From Bacteroidia bacterium (GTDB lineage: Bacteria > Bacteroidota > Bacteroidia > Bacteroidales > UBA12481), in contig JAPLDV010000070.1 of NCBI GenBank assembly GCA_026391235.1, forward strand, positions 1-8,061: a stretch of DNA of 8,061 nucleotides, in the 5' to 3' direction. Below are positions 1 through 7,353 of the stretch, in pieces; the stretch's first letter is position 1, and each line of letters starts with the position of its first letter. The notes beneath the pieces are model-generated. The model made no database searches. It was not told the origin of the DNA and saw nothing but the letters and a program-made list of their open reading frames with translations. A program made the translations under genes and the position numbers.

Positions 1-689
1 AGCATACCTGCATGATAAAACCACCATTCCGTGCTGTTACCAAATACATCTTTATAGATGACCGGGGCCGTTCTTTTTTCAGGATTATAATCCTGAAAAT
101 TACAATCCAGGAACAGGTAATTTGAGGATTCAAAAATTTTACTGATAAAAATATATATTTTTCGTTCCTTATTCATTTCAGCACCTGGAAGTTCTCTTAC
201 TTCCTTCGGTAGTTTATATTTCCCCAGATTCAAAAAATAGGAAGGTTCAAAAACGAATTGATCATTTACCCGAAACAAAGTATCATTTAAAATTTCCTTG
301 AAGGAAGTTTTCCCGTCCAGCTTATAGATGGAAGCCATGCAATATTTCATTTTCATGATCAGGTTATACTCCCCCGGACCTTTGCCTTTTCGGCCGATGA
401 TGGCAAGCCTGTTTCCTTGATAATCATACAGAAGACAGTTTGTCCGGTCACTCACCAGTATTTTATCCCCGGAAAATTCGGACTCCGCTGCAACCTTCAG
501 CAATATTGAATTATCCTTTAGTGAAACATATCTGAGTTCACCGTTGAAGTCGCAAATGTTCAACGGTTTAACATTCTTTACGTTTTGTTCGATGTTAATT
601 TCGATGAGATCTGAATGAGATTCAGTATTCCGGCAGCCGATCAATACAATAATTAGAAAAAAACCAACAAGTATCTTAACGGTTTGCAA
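1..689 (-). CDS. 6-bladed beta-propeller lipoprotein, partial (3' end off window)
   Basis: This frame is open from a stop at 711-713 to the left edge and encodes about 230 residues. It begins with a lipoprotein signal: a K near the start, a hydrophobic run (ILVGFFLIIVLIG) and a lipobox LIGC, so the mature protein should be lipid-anchored. After it come YVSLKD, DKILVSD, LLYDYQGNRLAIIGRKGKGPGEY, and later FKEILNDTLFRV and PSYFLNLGKYKLPKE. These are hallmarks of the Bacteroidota 6-bladed beta-propeller family (ligand unknown, often found near nutrient-uptake or secreted-protein genes). There is no ATG in frame. I chose TTG at 689 because it places a basic residue and hydrophobic core correctly; CTG at 695 is the alternative. 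The gene lies 73 bp downstream of the LRR protein on the same strand. The usual 100 or so residues of blades between GPGEY and the FKE..NDTLF motif appear absent, so it may be a deletion derivative. Family call is fairly sure; function is unknown. Confidence 0.7.
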   Translation of the reverse strand, partial: MQTVKILVGFFLIIVLIGCRNTESHSDLIEINIEQNVKNVKPLNICDFNGELRYVSLKDNSILLKVAAESEFSGDKILVSDRTNCLLYDYQGNRLAIIGRKGKGPGEYNLIMKMKYCMASIYKLDGKTSFKEILNDTLFRVNDQFVFEPSYFLNLGKYKLPKEVRELPGAEMNKERKIYIFISKIFESSNYLFLDCNFQDYNPEKRTAPVIYKDVFGNSTEWWFYHAGM

Positions 690-762
690 ATTCAGGATTG
701 TCTGGAGGTATCAGGGGTATGTTTATCCTCCGGTGAAGGGAAAAAGAAATCTTCCGTTCAAG

Positions 763-3654
763 TCATATACCAGATCGATTTTTAACAACCTTTACCGGTT
801 TAGACATCGGGTTGCCGGCATGAAGTATGTAAATCCCCGGCGCTAAACCGCTTAACGGTATGGTATTTACCGTATTCATTTTCGCATCAATCATTTGCCG
901 GTAAACCTCCCTTCCTGTGATATCGATTATCGATATATCGTACCGGCCGGGTTCAGGGAATGAAACATTAACAAAATCTGTAAACGGATTAGGATAGACA
1001 CCGATAAGATCTGCCGGCTGCCGGTCAATCCCGATGCCCGAAGTTCCTGTTGCTGAAGTAATTTTCACATCATCAATAAACAATTTATTGCCATAACTTT
1101 TGGTTTTATCAGCATCTGGGAGGCTGGCAAACTCGATGCTTTCCGTGCAAATGATTCCTTCGGGTACCATCCATGATTCATTGATAAGTGATTGATTACC
1201 AACCTTCACATAATAATTATTGTTTCGGGCATGCGCCACTATCTCGTAATCTGTCCAATTCAGGTGATCAACCGTAAATGTGCAATAAATCTTGTCATTA
1301 ATAATTAATTTCCCAGTATCCGATGCATCCCAAACCAGTCTGAAATACATTCCATTCAAATTTTGTACACGAAATTCCCCGCTCTGCCCCGAAGGTATCA
1401 ATGCCGAAAACTCGATGCAGATATACGGAAGTTCAAGGTGGGAAGTTGGTAATATCGCAGTCTCACCCTCCTCCAATCCCAGGCTATTTAATCCTGTATT
1501 CGAATTGGATGAAACGATCCGGGCTGAACCATCTGACGCCTCTGTATCCTCCGTAATAAACCAGAAATCAGATTGCTGCGACAATGGTTCTCCTTCCAGG
1601 TAGGTTTCAAATCCATCAATGAACGGAACCGACCATTGAGCGGTCGCAGTCACATCATTAATTCCGCTATAATACACAGAATCAGCAGTTCTAGATGCAA
1701 CAACCCAGGAAAAAGCAGGCGCGGGCCGATAATCCAATGCCACCATCGAGGTGTCGATTCCTTGCAAAAGGGGCACCATACTATCACCTTTTACAATATA
1801 CAGATCATACACGCACTTTTGGGACGAGTCATCAGCAAACCACTGAAATTGCGCCTTAGAGCCAACCAATTGGCTTCCGCTGGCCGGTGACAGGTAGCAT
1901 GGGCTTAATGGCTGATAATCCATTGGTTTGCTAACAGAATCAATGGCCTCAATCAGGATCGGAAGAGATTCCAGAAACGACTGTTTAGAAAGAGGATTCT
2001 TGTCTAATCCAAGAAAATTCAGCTGCCGGAACAGGTTATTTTTTTTTAAACCTGATAAATCACTGATCCGGTTATGTTCAAGATCAAGACTTTTCAACCG
2101 GGGTTGCATGGATATCCATTCCGTTGTTATCAACTGATTGTTTGAAACATCCAGAATCTCAAGATTTAAGCATCTTTGCTTTCCTATATCACGGAGACTG
2201 TTATCACTCAGGTCAAGTTTAGTTAAGGCCGGAGTATACAGAAAAAGTCTCCCGGGAGTAACAAGCTTATTACCTGAAAGATCGAGAAAATGCAGCAGTT
2301 TGAGGTCTGCAGTAATATTTATCACGGTAATGTCATTATCTGAAACATCCAACTCATGCAGGGATTGCAGCTGATCAGTCAACAACAATTTGGTAATGTG
2401 ATTATCAGATAGATTTGCCCGTTCCAGACTCGATAAAGTGTATAAAAAGCCGGTTTCGGTGAGATTGTTTCCCGACAGATTCAGACGGATCAATTGAGGC
2501 ATAAGCGAGATGAAACCCGCATTTGAAAGGTTGGTGCGGCTTAAGACCAATTCGTCGAGCAAAGGAAGTCCGGGAATGGCATCATGGTTGCCAACCGGAG
2601 CATCTGAATACTCAAATTTCATCAGGTTATTATAGCCTTTCAGGAAATCAAGCGATTCCAACGGAGTTTGCCGGATTCTTAGTTCCGACAATCGACTGAG
2701 CTTAAAGAGAACTTCCGGGTGAGTCATGGGTCTGTCGTACCATTCGAGGATCCGGAGATCCATGAGGTTTTCCAGGGGCCCGGCATCAAGCGCGAGCCCC
2801 GGAAAACCATGAATGATCAACCGCTTGAGGTGATTGCATAACCCAAGTCCTTCCATGTTTGTCACCGGTTGATCTATATCGAGAGAAGTAATGCGGCTAA
2901 GGTCGCCTTCATAAATCTGAAGTTCTTTGGTGTCGGATAGTACATGACCCAGAGCATTTTGGATTACCCGGTACAATCGCGGATCACTTATGGTCAGAGG
3001 AGCTCCCGGAATAAAAATCTCTTGCGGACCGATCCATCGGGATTCTCCATCCGGATAAACCGCTGAAACATAAACCACATGAGCTCCGGGGTTCATCTGA
3101 CTGATATTCAACAGCGTATCAATTGTTTCCAAAAGCAGCTGATCATCCGCATAAACCCGGCTGCGTACAGGTTTCTGATCCGATTCATATCCCCAGCTAA
3201 GAAAACTTTGCCTGTTCAATGTTTTTAAACCAATATATTTTGGCGGCTTTGGCCAGGATATCGGCTCCAGTTCAGTAAAAGCCTCATTGACGGGTAAAGT
3301 CATAACACAATTCAAAGGATAATATCCATCCCCATAACCGTCCCAGCCCAGGTTAAAATGGAACAGGCCATCCGGGCTGTATCCATCGCAGATAAACGCA
3401 TGTCCGCCTCCGGTAACCAAAATGGGTTTGTATTCGGATAAGTTCTGATAAAATATTTCAGACCATGATTCACTTGTGAATTTGGATTTTCGTAAAAGGA
3501 TTCCGTTGAAGTATCCAAGTTCATGGAAAGCTTCCAGTGTACGATGGCTATTGGCTAAGGAGCCTGAAGCACTGTAATTCATGTGAAGTAAAACACCCAG
3601 GTCGTAAAGAAAGTCGCTTACTTCAAGGTTTACCGAAATCGGTGAATTTTCCAT
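763..3654 (-). CDS. C10 peptidase C-terminal half fused to leucine-rich repeats and T9SS sorting domain (3' part of a broken gene)
   Basis: This 963-residue frame starts in the middle of a C10 (SpeB/streptopain) peptidase domain. Upstream of the ATG the same frame reads FGILKAQIGPYDWADM, matching the family's YDW region. Residues 17-30 (YDLGVLLHMNYSAS) and 82-112 (GGGHAFICDGY, FHFNLGWDGYGDGYY) carry the catalytic His (H85) and Asn (N101). The usual active-site Trp after Asn is Leu (L102). Residues about 220-270 resemble an internalin-type cap, and about 270-565 hold leucine-rich repeats (LxxLxLSxNxL). About 585-670 looks Ig/FnIII-like and about 677-865 a lectin-like jelly roll. Residues 884-958 (GVYPNPFTDFVNV...GIYILH...KPVKVVK) form a type A T9SS sorting domain, so export across the outer membrane is expected. 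It has no signal peptide of its own. It overlaps the upstream fragment in another frame and lacks the catalytic Cys, so I read it as the distal part of a disrupted gene. If translated alone it would probably stay in the cytoplasm. Confidence 0.8.
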   Translation of the reverse strand: MENSPISVNLEVSDFLYDLGVLLHMNYSASGSLANSHRTLEAFHELGYFNGILLRKSKFTSESWSEIFYQNLSEYKPILVTGGGHAFICDGYSPDGLFHFNLGWDGYGDGYYPLNCVMTLPVNEAFTELEPISWPKPPKYIGLKTLNRQSFLSWGYESDQKPVRSRVYADDQLLLETIDTLLNISQMNPGAHVVYVSAVYPDGESRWIGPQEIFIPGAPLTISDPRLYRVIQNALGHVLSDTKELQIYEGDLSRITSLDIDQPVTNMEGLGLCNHLKRLIIHGFPGLALDAGPLENLMDLRILEWYDRPMTHPEVLFKLSRLSELRIRQTPLESLDFLKGYNNLMKFEYSDAPVGNHDAIPGLPLLDELVLSRTNLSNAGFISLMPQLIRLNLSGNNLTETGFLYTLSSLERANLSDNHITKLLLTDQLQSLHELDVSDNDITVINITADLKLLHFLDLSGNKLVTPGRLFLYTPALTKLDLSDNSLRDIGKQRCLNLEILDVSNNQLITTEWISMQPRLKSLDLEHNRISDLSGLKKNNLFRQLNFLGLDKNPLSKQSFLESLPILIEAIDSVSKPMDYQPLSPCYLSPASGSQLVGSKAQFQWFADDSSQKCVYDLYIVKGDSMVPLLQGIDTSMVALDYRPAPAFSWVVASRTADSVYYSGINDVTATAQWSVPFIDGFETYLEGEPLSQQSDFWFITEDTEASDGSARIVSSNSNTGLNSLGLEEGETAILPTSHLELPYICIEFSALIPSGQSGEFRVQNLNGMYFRLVWDASDTGKLIINDKIYCTFTVDHLNWTDYEIVAHARNNNYYVKVGNQSLINESWMVPEGIICTESIEFASLPDADKTKSYGNKLFIDDVKITSATGTSGIGIDRQPADLIGVYPNPFTDFVNVSFPEPGRYDISIIDITGREVYRQMIDAKMNTVNTIPLSGLAPGIYILHAGNPMSKPVKVVKNRSGI

Positions 3655-4187
3655 ATCTGCCCAATCGTATGGACCAATCTGGGCCTTAAGAATGCCAAAA
3701 CATAAACGCGACCGTTCGGCCCCCGGGAATCACGTGGACAATAATAATTAAAGAGTTGACCCTGACCCCATTGCGTCAATACCAGGGGGCCAACCGAACT
3801 GGTTAATGACCTGGTTCCCTTCAATTTACCCGGATCCATTGGTCCGGCTGCCTCCAGTGCATCCAATAATATCGGTTGATTAGCCAGCCCTGCGGTACTG
3901 CCGAAAAATTGATTTCTAAAAGAATAACCCACCAGCAGGTACCCTTCGGGAGCATTCTTAAGGATAATGAACGAAGCCGGACTAAATCTTTCGTAAACGA
4001 CTAATTCGCCATGCCCGGTGATTCGGTCGAACTGAAAATCTGTATTCACAGGAAATTCCGGATTCTTTTCCAGCCAGATATTTCGGGCCATTTCAGTCAT
4101 TGGGCCTGTCTGAGCTAAAAGAGGAAACTTCGCGGCAAAGGCTGATAATAAAAACAATACTAATCCATATCGTAGTAAAAGTATCAT
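3630..4187 (-). CDS. C10 (streptopain-like) peptidase, signal peptide and propeptide fragment
   Basis: The 185-residue frame starts with a Sec signal peptide (residues 1-26, LLLRYGLVLFLLSAFAAKFPLLAQ). A region like the SpeB-type propeptide/inhibitor follows (ELVVYERFSPASFIILKNAPEGYLLVGYSFRNQFFG, about 58-95). Then comes the start of mature C10 peptidase: VGPLVLTQWGQGQLFNYYCPRD, about 132-153, and GPNGRVYV. In the family this is followed at once by GC(V/F)A.A.AQIMKY with the catalytic Cys. Here that segment is missing and the last 20 or so residues run out of frame to a stop at 3630. The distal part of the family sequence resumes in another frame from about 3699. The start ATG at 4187 is supported by the good signal peptide. 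Four 7-bp tandem units lie directly upstream. It should be read as the 5' part of the same gene as the LRR frame. An inactive secreted propeptide product is possible but not demonstrated. Confidence 0.75.
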   Translation of the reverse strand: MILLLRYGLVLFLLSAFAAKFPLLAQTGPMTEMARNIWLEKNPEFPVNTDFQFDRITGHGELVVYERFSPASFIILKNAPEGYLLVGYSFRNQFFGSTAGLANQPILLDALEAAGPMDPGKLKGTRSLTSSVGPLVLTQWGQGQLFNYYCPRDSRGPNGRVYVLAFLRPRLVHTIGQIWKIHRFR

Positions 4188-4188
4188 C

Positions 4189-4216
4189 GTCTTCTGTCTT
4201 CTGTCTTCTGTCTTCT
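4189..4216. repeat. Tandem repeat, four copies of GTCTTCT
   Basis: Four exact copies of a 7-bp unit (GTCTTCT on plus, AGAAGAC on minus) end 1 bp before the ATG (4187) of the minus-strand peptidase fragment. On the transcribed strand this gives a purine-rich AGAAGAC tract filling the translation-initiation region. A slippage-prone repeat at this place could change spacing between promoter or ribosome contact sites and the start codon. Confidence 0.9.
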
Positions 4217-4360
4217 TATAAAGACTCTTCGGCAGTTATAAACATTACAGTCTGCGTAGCACTAATTTGTATTTGGTCAATCCCTCTTTGCAGATGAGAA
4301 GCCTGGAAATTGTTTGTAAAAAAGAGTTGCAATCCATATCCATCCAAACTACTTCTGGTA

Positions 4361-4368
4361 TACCTTTG
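4361..4368 (+). promoter_or_regulatory. Candidate Bacteroidota -7 element (TACCTTTG) for the potassium operon
   Basis: TACCTTTG matches the Bacteroidota -7 consensus TAnnTTTG exactly and lies 19 bp before the chosen ktrA start at 4388, which would give a very short leader. I do not see a well-spaced TTTG-type -33 element about 19-21 bp upstream. The call rests on the -7 match and its position in the 200-bp divergent intergenic region. Confidence 0.4.
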
Positions 4369-4387
4369 CCCAATATTTTTGAAAATT

Positions 4388-5059
4388 ATGTCAGCTCTGA
4401 AAATTGCGGTAATCGGGTTGGGTCAGTTTGGTCGGGCTATTGCCACAGCATTAACAAAATGCGGTGCGGAGGTTCTGGCCATTGATACACGTGAAGAGGT
4501 GATTGATAACATGTCGGACCAGGTATCTGCCGCTGTAGCCCTTGATGCAACCGACAAAAAGGCACTCATGTCGGTGAACATAACAGATATGGATGCTGTT
4601 GTGGTGGCTATTGGCCAGGATATGGAACAACTTTTGCTTACCACGGTTCTTTTGCTTGAGATGGGGTGCAAGCGGGTGATAGCCAGGGCAACCGGCAAAA
4701 GAGTTCGGCTGATACTGGAAAAAATCGGCGTTCACGAAGTTTTGAGTCCGGAGGTTGAGGTTGGGCTGATTGTTGCCGAACGGTTGACCAATCCGAACCT
4801 GGTATCCTATCTTCAACTCCCTGACAATTATCGGATTGCAGAAATAAAAACTCCAAGGCAAATTATCGGCAGAACTCTTGGGAATGTTAACCTTCGCGAA
4901 AGATATCGTCTTTCCCTGGTAACGGTAAAATCGATAAGAGAAGGTGAAAGCCATATTGAAGGTGTTGTGGATTACGAATTTAAAATCGATAGCTGCCACA
5001 CCCTGGTTCTTTTTGGGCAGAATAAGGATCTTGAACGGTTTGTAGCCATCAATCAATAA
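4388..5059 (+). CDS. ktrA: TrkA/KtrA-type potassium uptake regulatory subunit (single RCK)
   Basis: This is a cytoplasmic ring-forming regulator of a Trk/Ktr potassium channel, binding nucleotides through a Rossmann-like RCK domain. The chosen start, MSALKIAVIGLGQFG, gives 223 residues, the usual length for single-RCK KtrA; E. coli TrkA has two such units. An upstream ATG at 4310 would add 26 residues unlike the family and precede the candidate promoter. The glycine motif G10-L-G12-Q-F-G15 and the acidic residue at the end of beta-2 (VLAID, D33) fit dinucleotide or adenine nucleotide binding. Residues 1 to about 130 form RCK_N (DATDKKAL, VVVAIGQDMEQ, KRVIARA, VLSPE). Residues about 140-223 form RCK_C (IAEIKTPRQIIGRTLGNVNLRERYRLSLVTVKS). 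The channel gene starts 8 bp downstream, so the two are almost surely one operon. No lesion is seen. Confidence 0.93.
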   Translation: MSALKIAVIGLGQFGRAIATALTKCGAEVLAIDTREEVIDNMSDQVSAAVALDATDKKALMSVNITDMDAVVVAIGQDMEQLLLTTVLLLEMGCKRVIARATGKRVRLILEKIGVHEVLSPEVEVGLIVAERLTNPNLVSYLQLPDNYRIAEIKTPRQIIGRTLGNVNLRERYRLSLVTVKSIREGESHIEGVVDYEFKIDSCHTLVLFGQNKDLERFVAINQ

Positions 5060-5067
5060 ATCCTTTA

Positions 5068-6882
5068 ATGCCGTCAAAGGAAGATATCCAACAAATACGG
5101 GAACGTATCAATCTAAGGCTTTTTTCCAGTAAAAACGGGATGATGTCTCTTCTCACTTGGGGAACATTCATCTTCTCCATTTTCGCCCTGCTGGCTATTG
5201 TCTATTATTACGGATATCCTCAGACCCCGGACACCTTAAAAACCGTTCATCTGATCATCCGCGCCAGTATCTGGTTTTACATACTCAAATACCTCATCCG
5301 TCTGTTTTATGATTTCCATCCCGGGGTATTTATCCGTGATAACAGGATGGATTCACTGGTATTTGTATTTATGGTTATTGAAGAAATCTTCTTCTTCATT
5401 TTTGGGCATCAGGCTTTGAACGGCCTTTTCATGCAAGTGATGCAAATTCCGATCGGTGATGTTTCGATTCTTGCTGTTCAGCTCTATTTTTTTATTATCG
5501 TTGGCCTGGAGCTGGGAAAAGCTGCAGCAAAACTTTCAAAATTAAAGATCTCCCCCGCCCGTCTTCTCGCCCTCTCATTCATTGGCCTGATTGGTTTCGG
5601 GACCGCCATGCTGATGTTGCCCGAGATGACCACCCGGGGTATTTCTTTTATCGACTCGCTTTTTACTTCAACCAGTGCGGTATGCGTTACGGGACTGACT
5701 ACGGTAGACACAGCCACTGCCTTTACGCATAAAGGGCACTGGATCATTATGATTTTAATACAGTTAGGAGGTATTAACATCCTGGCATTTGCGGCTTTTT
5801 TTACCATTTTTTACCGCGATTCTTCAAGTATCAAATACCAATCCCTGATCAAGGACCTTCTGGATACCGACGAAATGTCAAAATCGCGATCGATACTCAA
5901 GAGTATTATCGTTTTTTCCGTTCTCATTGAAGCTGTTGGTATTGCTGTGGTTTACTTTTCCTGGGGCCCTTCCGTGGTTTTCAAGGAAGGGCAGAGCCGC
6001 CTGTTCTTTTCCATGTTTCATTGCATTTCCGCATTTAATAACGCGGGATTCAGCCTGTGGACCAATAATTTCTTTGAAGATGGTGTAAGGCTCTCCTGGG
6101 GTGTTCATGGGGTGATAGCCATGCTGGTTTTCCTGGGTGGAATCGGATTTCCTGTTCTTCAGGACTTTGTCAGCCTTCGTAAAAAATCGATAAATCCCCT
6201 GCTTTATTATAAATATTTGCAGCCAAGTTCACGCATCGCCCTGCGAACCTCATTGTTTCTGATTGTCGGAGGGGCTCTTGCATTCTTCTTCCTCTATCCG
6301 GTTCATCCCGATGATGTTGGGAATGGTGGGAGAGCGATGCAATCCGTTTTTCAATCAGTGATTTCCCGTACGGCAGGGTTTAATTCGGTTGATATAGGCA
6401 AGTTCAGTGAACCGCTGATTTTGATTTTCTCTTTCCTGATGTTTATCGGGGCTTCACCGGGGTCAACCGGCGGCGGAATCAAAACCACCACTTTTGCGGT
6501 AATACTGAAATCTACCTATATGGCTGTCAGAGGCACCAAACATATAACTTTTCTGCAGCATACCCTGCGCCCTGCCCTGATTCAGCGAGCCATTTCGGTA
6601 GCCGTTATCTATTCCAGCTTGTTTCTCATGGGTACCATCTGCCTGTCAATTGCCGAACCGCATATTAACGTTATGCATCTTGTTTTCGAGGAGGTATCCG
6701 CGCTTTCCACAGTCGGACTAAGCATGGGTATCACCTCCTCGCTCGGTACCACCGCTAAAACTATTCTGGTCGTCTCTATGTTCATCGGCCGTATCGGGTC
6801 TCTTACGATCATCCTGGCTCTGATCCGCAGAGCCTCGTCCGTTCAGTATACCTATTCACATACGAACGTTCTTATCGGATAA
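5068..6882 (+). CDS. ktrB: TrkH/KtrB-type potassium channel subunit
   Basis: This is an inner-membrane potassium (or sodium-coupled potassium) uptake subunit gated by the RCK protein encoded just upstream. The 604-residue protein has four pore-loop repeats with selectivity-filter glycines: CVTGL at 206-210, NAGFS at 325-329, TAGFN at 435-439 and TVGLS at 548-552. GASPGSTGGGIKTTT (461-475) is the conserved loop in the M2 helix of the third repeat that acts as the internal gate in this superfamily. About four hydrophobic segments (near 28-48, 63-82, 96-113 and 131-150) precede the first pore unit, more than in Bacillus KtrB, a layout I recall for Bacteroidota TrkH proteins. The C-terminus ends in TNVLIG, and a short hydrophilic tail before it is typical. 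The ATG at 5068 is 8 bp after the ktrA stop. Full length and undamaged. Whether it is better called trkH or ktrB is naming only. Confidence 0.95.
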   Translation: MPSKEDIQQIRERINLRLFSSKNGMMSLLTWGTFIFSIFALLAIVYYYGYPQTPDTLKTVHLIIRASIWFYILKYLIRLFYDFHPGVFIRDNRMDSLVFVFMVIEEIFFFIFGHQALNGLFMQVMQIPIGDVSILAVQLYFFIIVGLELGKAAAKLSKLKISPARLLALSFIGLIGFGTAMLMLPEMTTRGISFIDSLFTSTSAVCVTGLTTVDTATAFTHKGHWIIMILIQLGGINILAFAAFFTIFYRDSSSIKYQSLIKDLLDTDEMSKSRSILKSIIVFSVLIEAVGIAVVYFSWGPSVVFKEGQSRLFFSMFHCISAFNNAGFSLWTNNFFEDGVRLSWGVHGVIAMLVFLGGIGFPVLQDFVSLRKKSINPLLYYKYLQPSSRIALRTSLFLIVGGALAFFFLYPVHPDDVGNGGRAMQSVFQSVISRTAGFNSVDIGKFSEPLILIFSFLMFIGASPGSTGGGIKTTTFAVILKSTYMAVRGTKHITFLQHTLRPALIQRAISVAVIYSSLFLMGTICLSIAEPHINVMHLVFEEVSALSTVGLSMGITSSLGTTAKTILVVSMFIGRIGSLTIILALIRRASSVQYTYSHTNVLIG

Positions 6883-6939
6883 TTTCCCTTTTTGCAACCT
6901 TTGTTACTATTTAGATCTGCCACTGACCGGTCACCTGCG

Positions 6940-7313
6940 GTGCTCAAACTTCTGTCGGCCTTTAACAGCCCCCTGTATATTGACAAGCATTATCAAAGGA
7001 AAGAATACCTGCTCATGGCAATTCGATCCAACTTCCATCAGGCAGTTTCACCGCATCCGAATTAATGGCTGTTTTGAATACTTTGCCGGTGCATATTACT
7101 TTTGTGGATAAAAACCATAAGGTCAAGTACTTCTCCCAGGGAAATCACAGGATATTTACGCGAAGCCGTTCAATCATCAACCGGGATGTTCGCCTTTGCC
7201 ACCCGCCAGCCAGCGTGCACATCGTCGAAAAAATTATAAATGACTTTAAAAGGGGCTCTGCAAGCCATGCACCCTTCTGGATCCAGATGCAGGGGAATTC
7301 AATTATATCGTAG
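6940..7313 (+). pseudogene. Decayed hemerythrin-like plus PAS (DUF438-type) protein remnant
   Basis: Two pieces of one protein family are visible in different frames. In the frame starting at 6940, LKLLSAFNSPLYIDKHYQRKEYLL resembles the DUF438/hemerythrin signature (IDKHY.RKENLLFP). From about 7020, in another frame, IQLPSGSFTASELMAVLNTLPV, HITFVDKNHKVKYFSQGNHRIF, CHPPASVHIVEKIINDF and HAPFWIQMQG match the C-terminal PAS domain of the same family, including its CHPP motif. About 100 or more residues that normally join the two are missing. After QMQG the frame breaks: shifting one base reads GEFNYI, near the expected G.FIYIRYF, and then similarity ends shortly before the inverted repeat. The N-terminal DUF438 domain is absent too. 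An 82-residue frame with ATG at 7065 exists but holds only part of a PAS fold. It follows ktrB by about 60 bp on the same strand. I infer a dead gene; the family is oxygen, redox or signal sensing, but precise roles are poorly known. Confidence 0.7.
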
Positions 7314-7353
7314 AGTCCCCGCCGTTTTGGAACGGAACATCAAAACAGATAAC

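Noticed and set aside
703..731. GGAGG...CCTCC inverted repeat between the LRR gene and the lipoprotein gene
   Set aside because: Only about five paired bases before mismatches, so no convincing terminator or regulatory hairpin.
1292..2374. Four short plus-strand open frames inside the LRR gene
   Set aside because: They lie opposite a long frame with clear domains, have no recognisable motif and read like reverse-strand shadows.
4451..5077. A 208-codon minus-strand open frame across ktrA
   Set aside because: It is antisense to a strongly supported RCK protein and shows no family motif.
6924..6933. Palindrome TGACCGGTCA after ktrB
   Set aside because: Ten bases with no flanking symmetry, no T-run for a terminator, and inside the decayed sensor region; likely chance.
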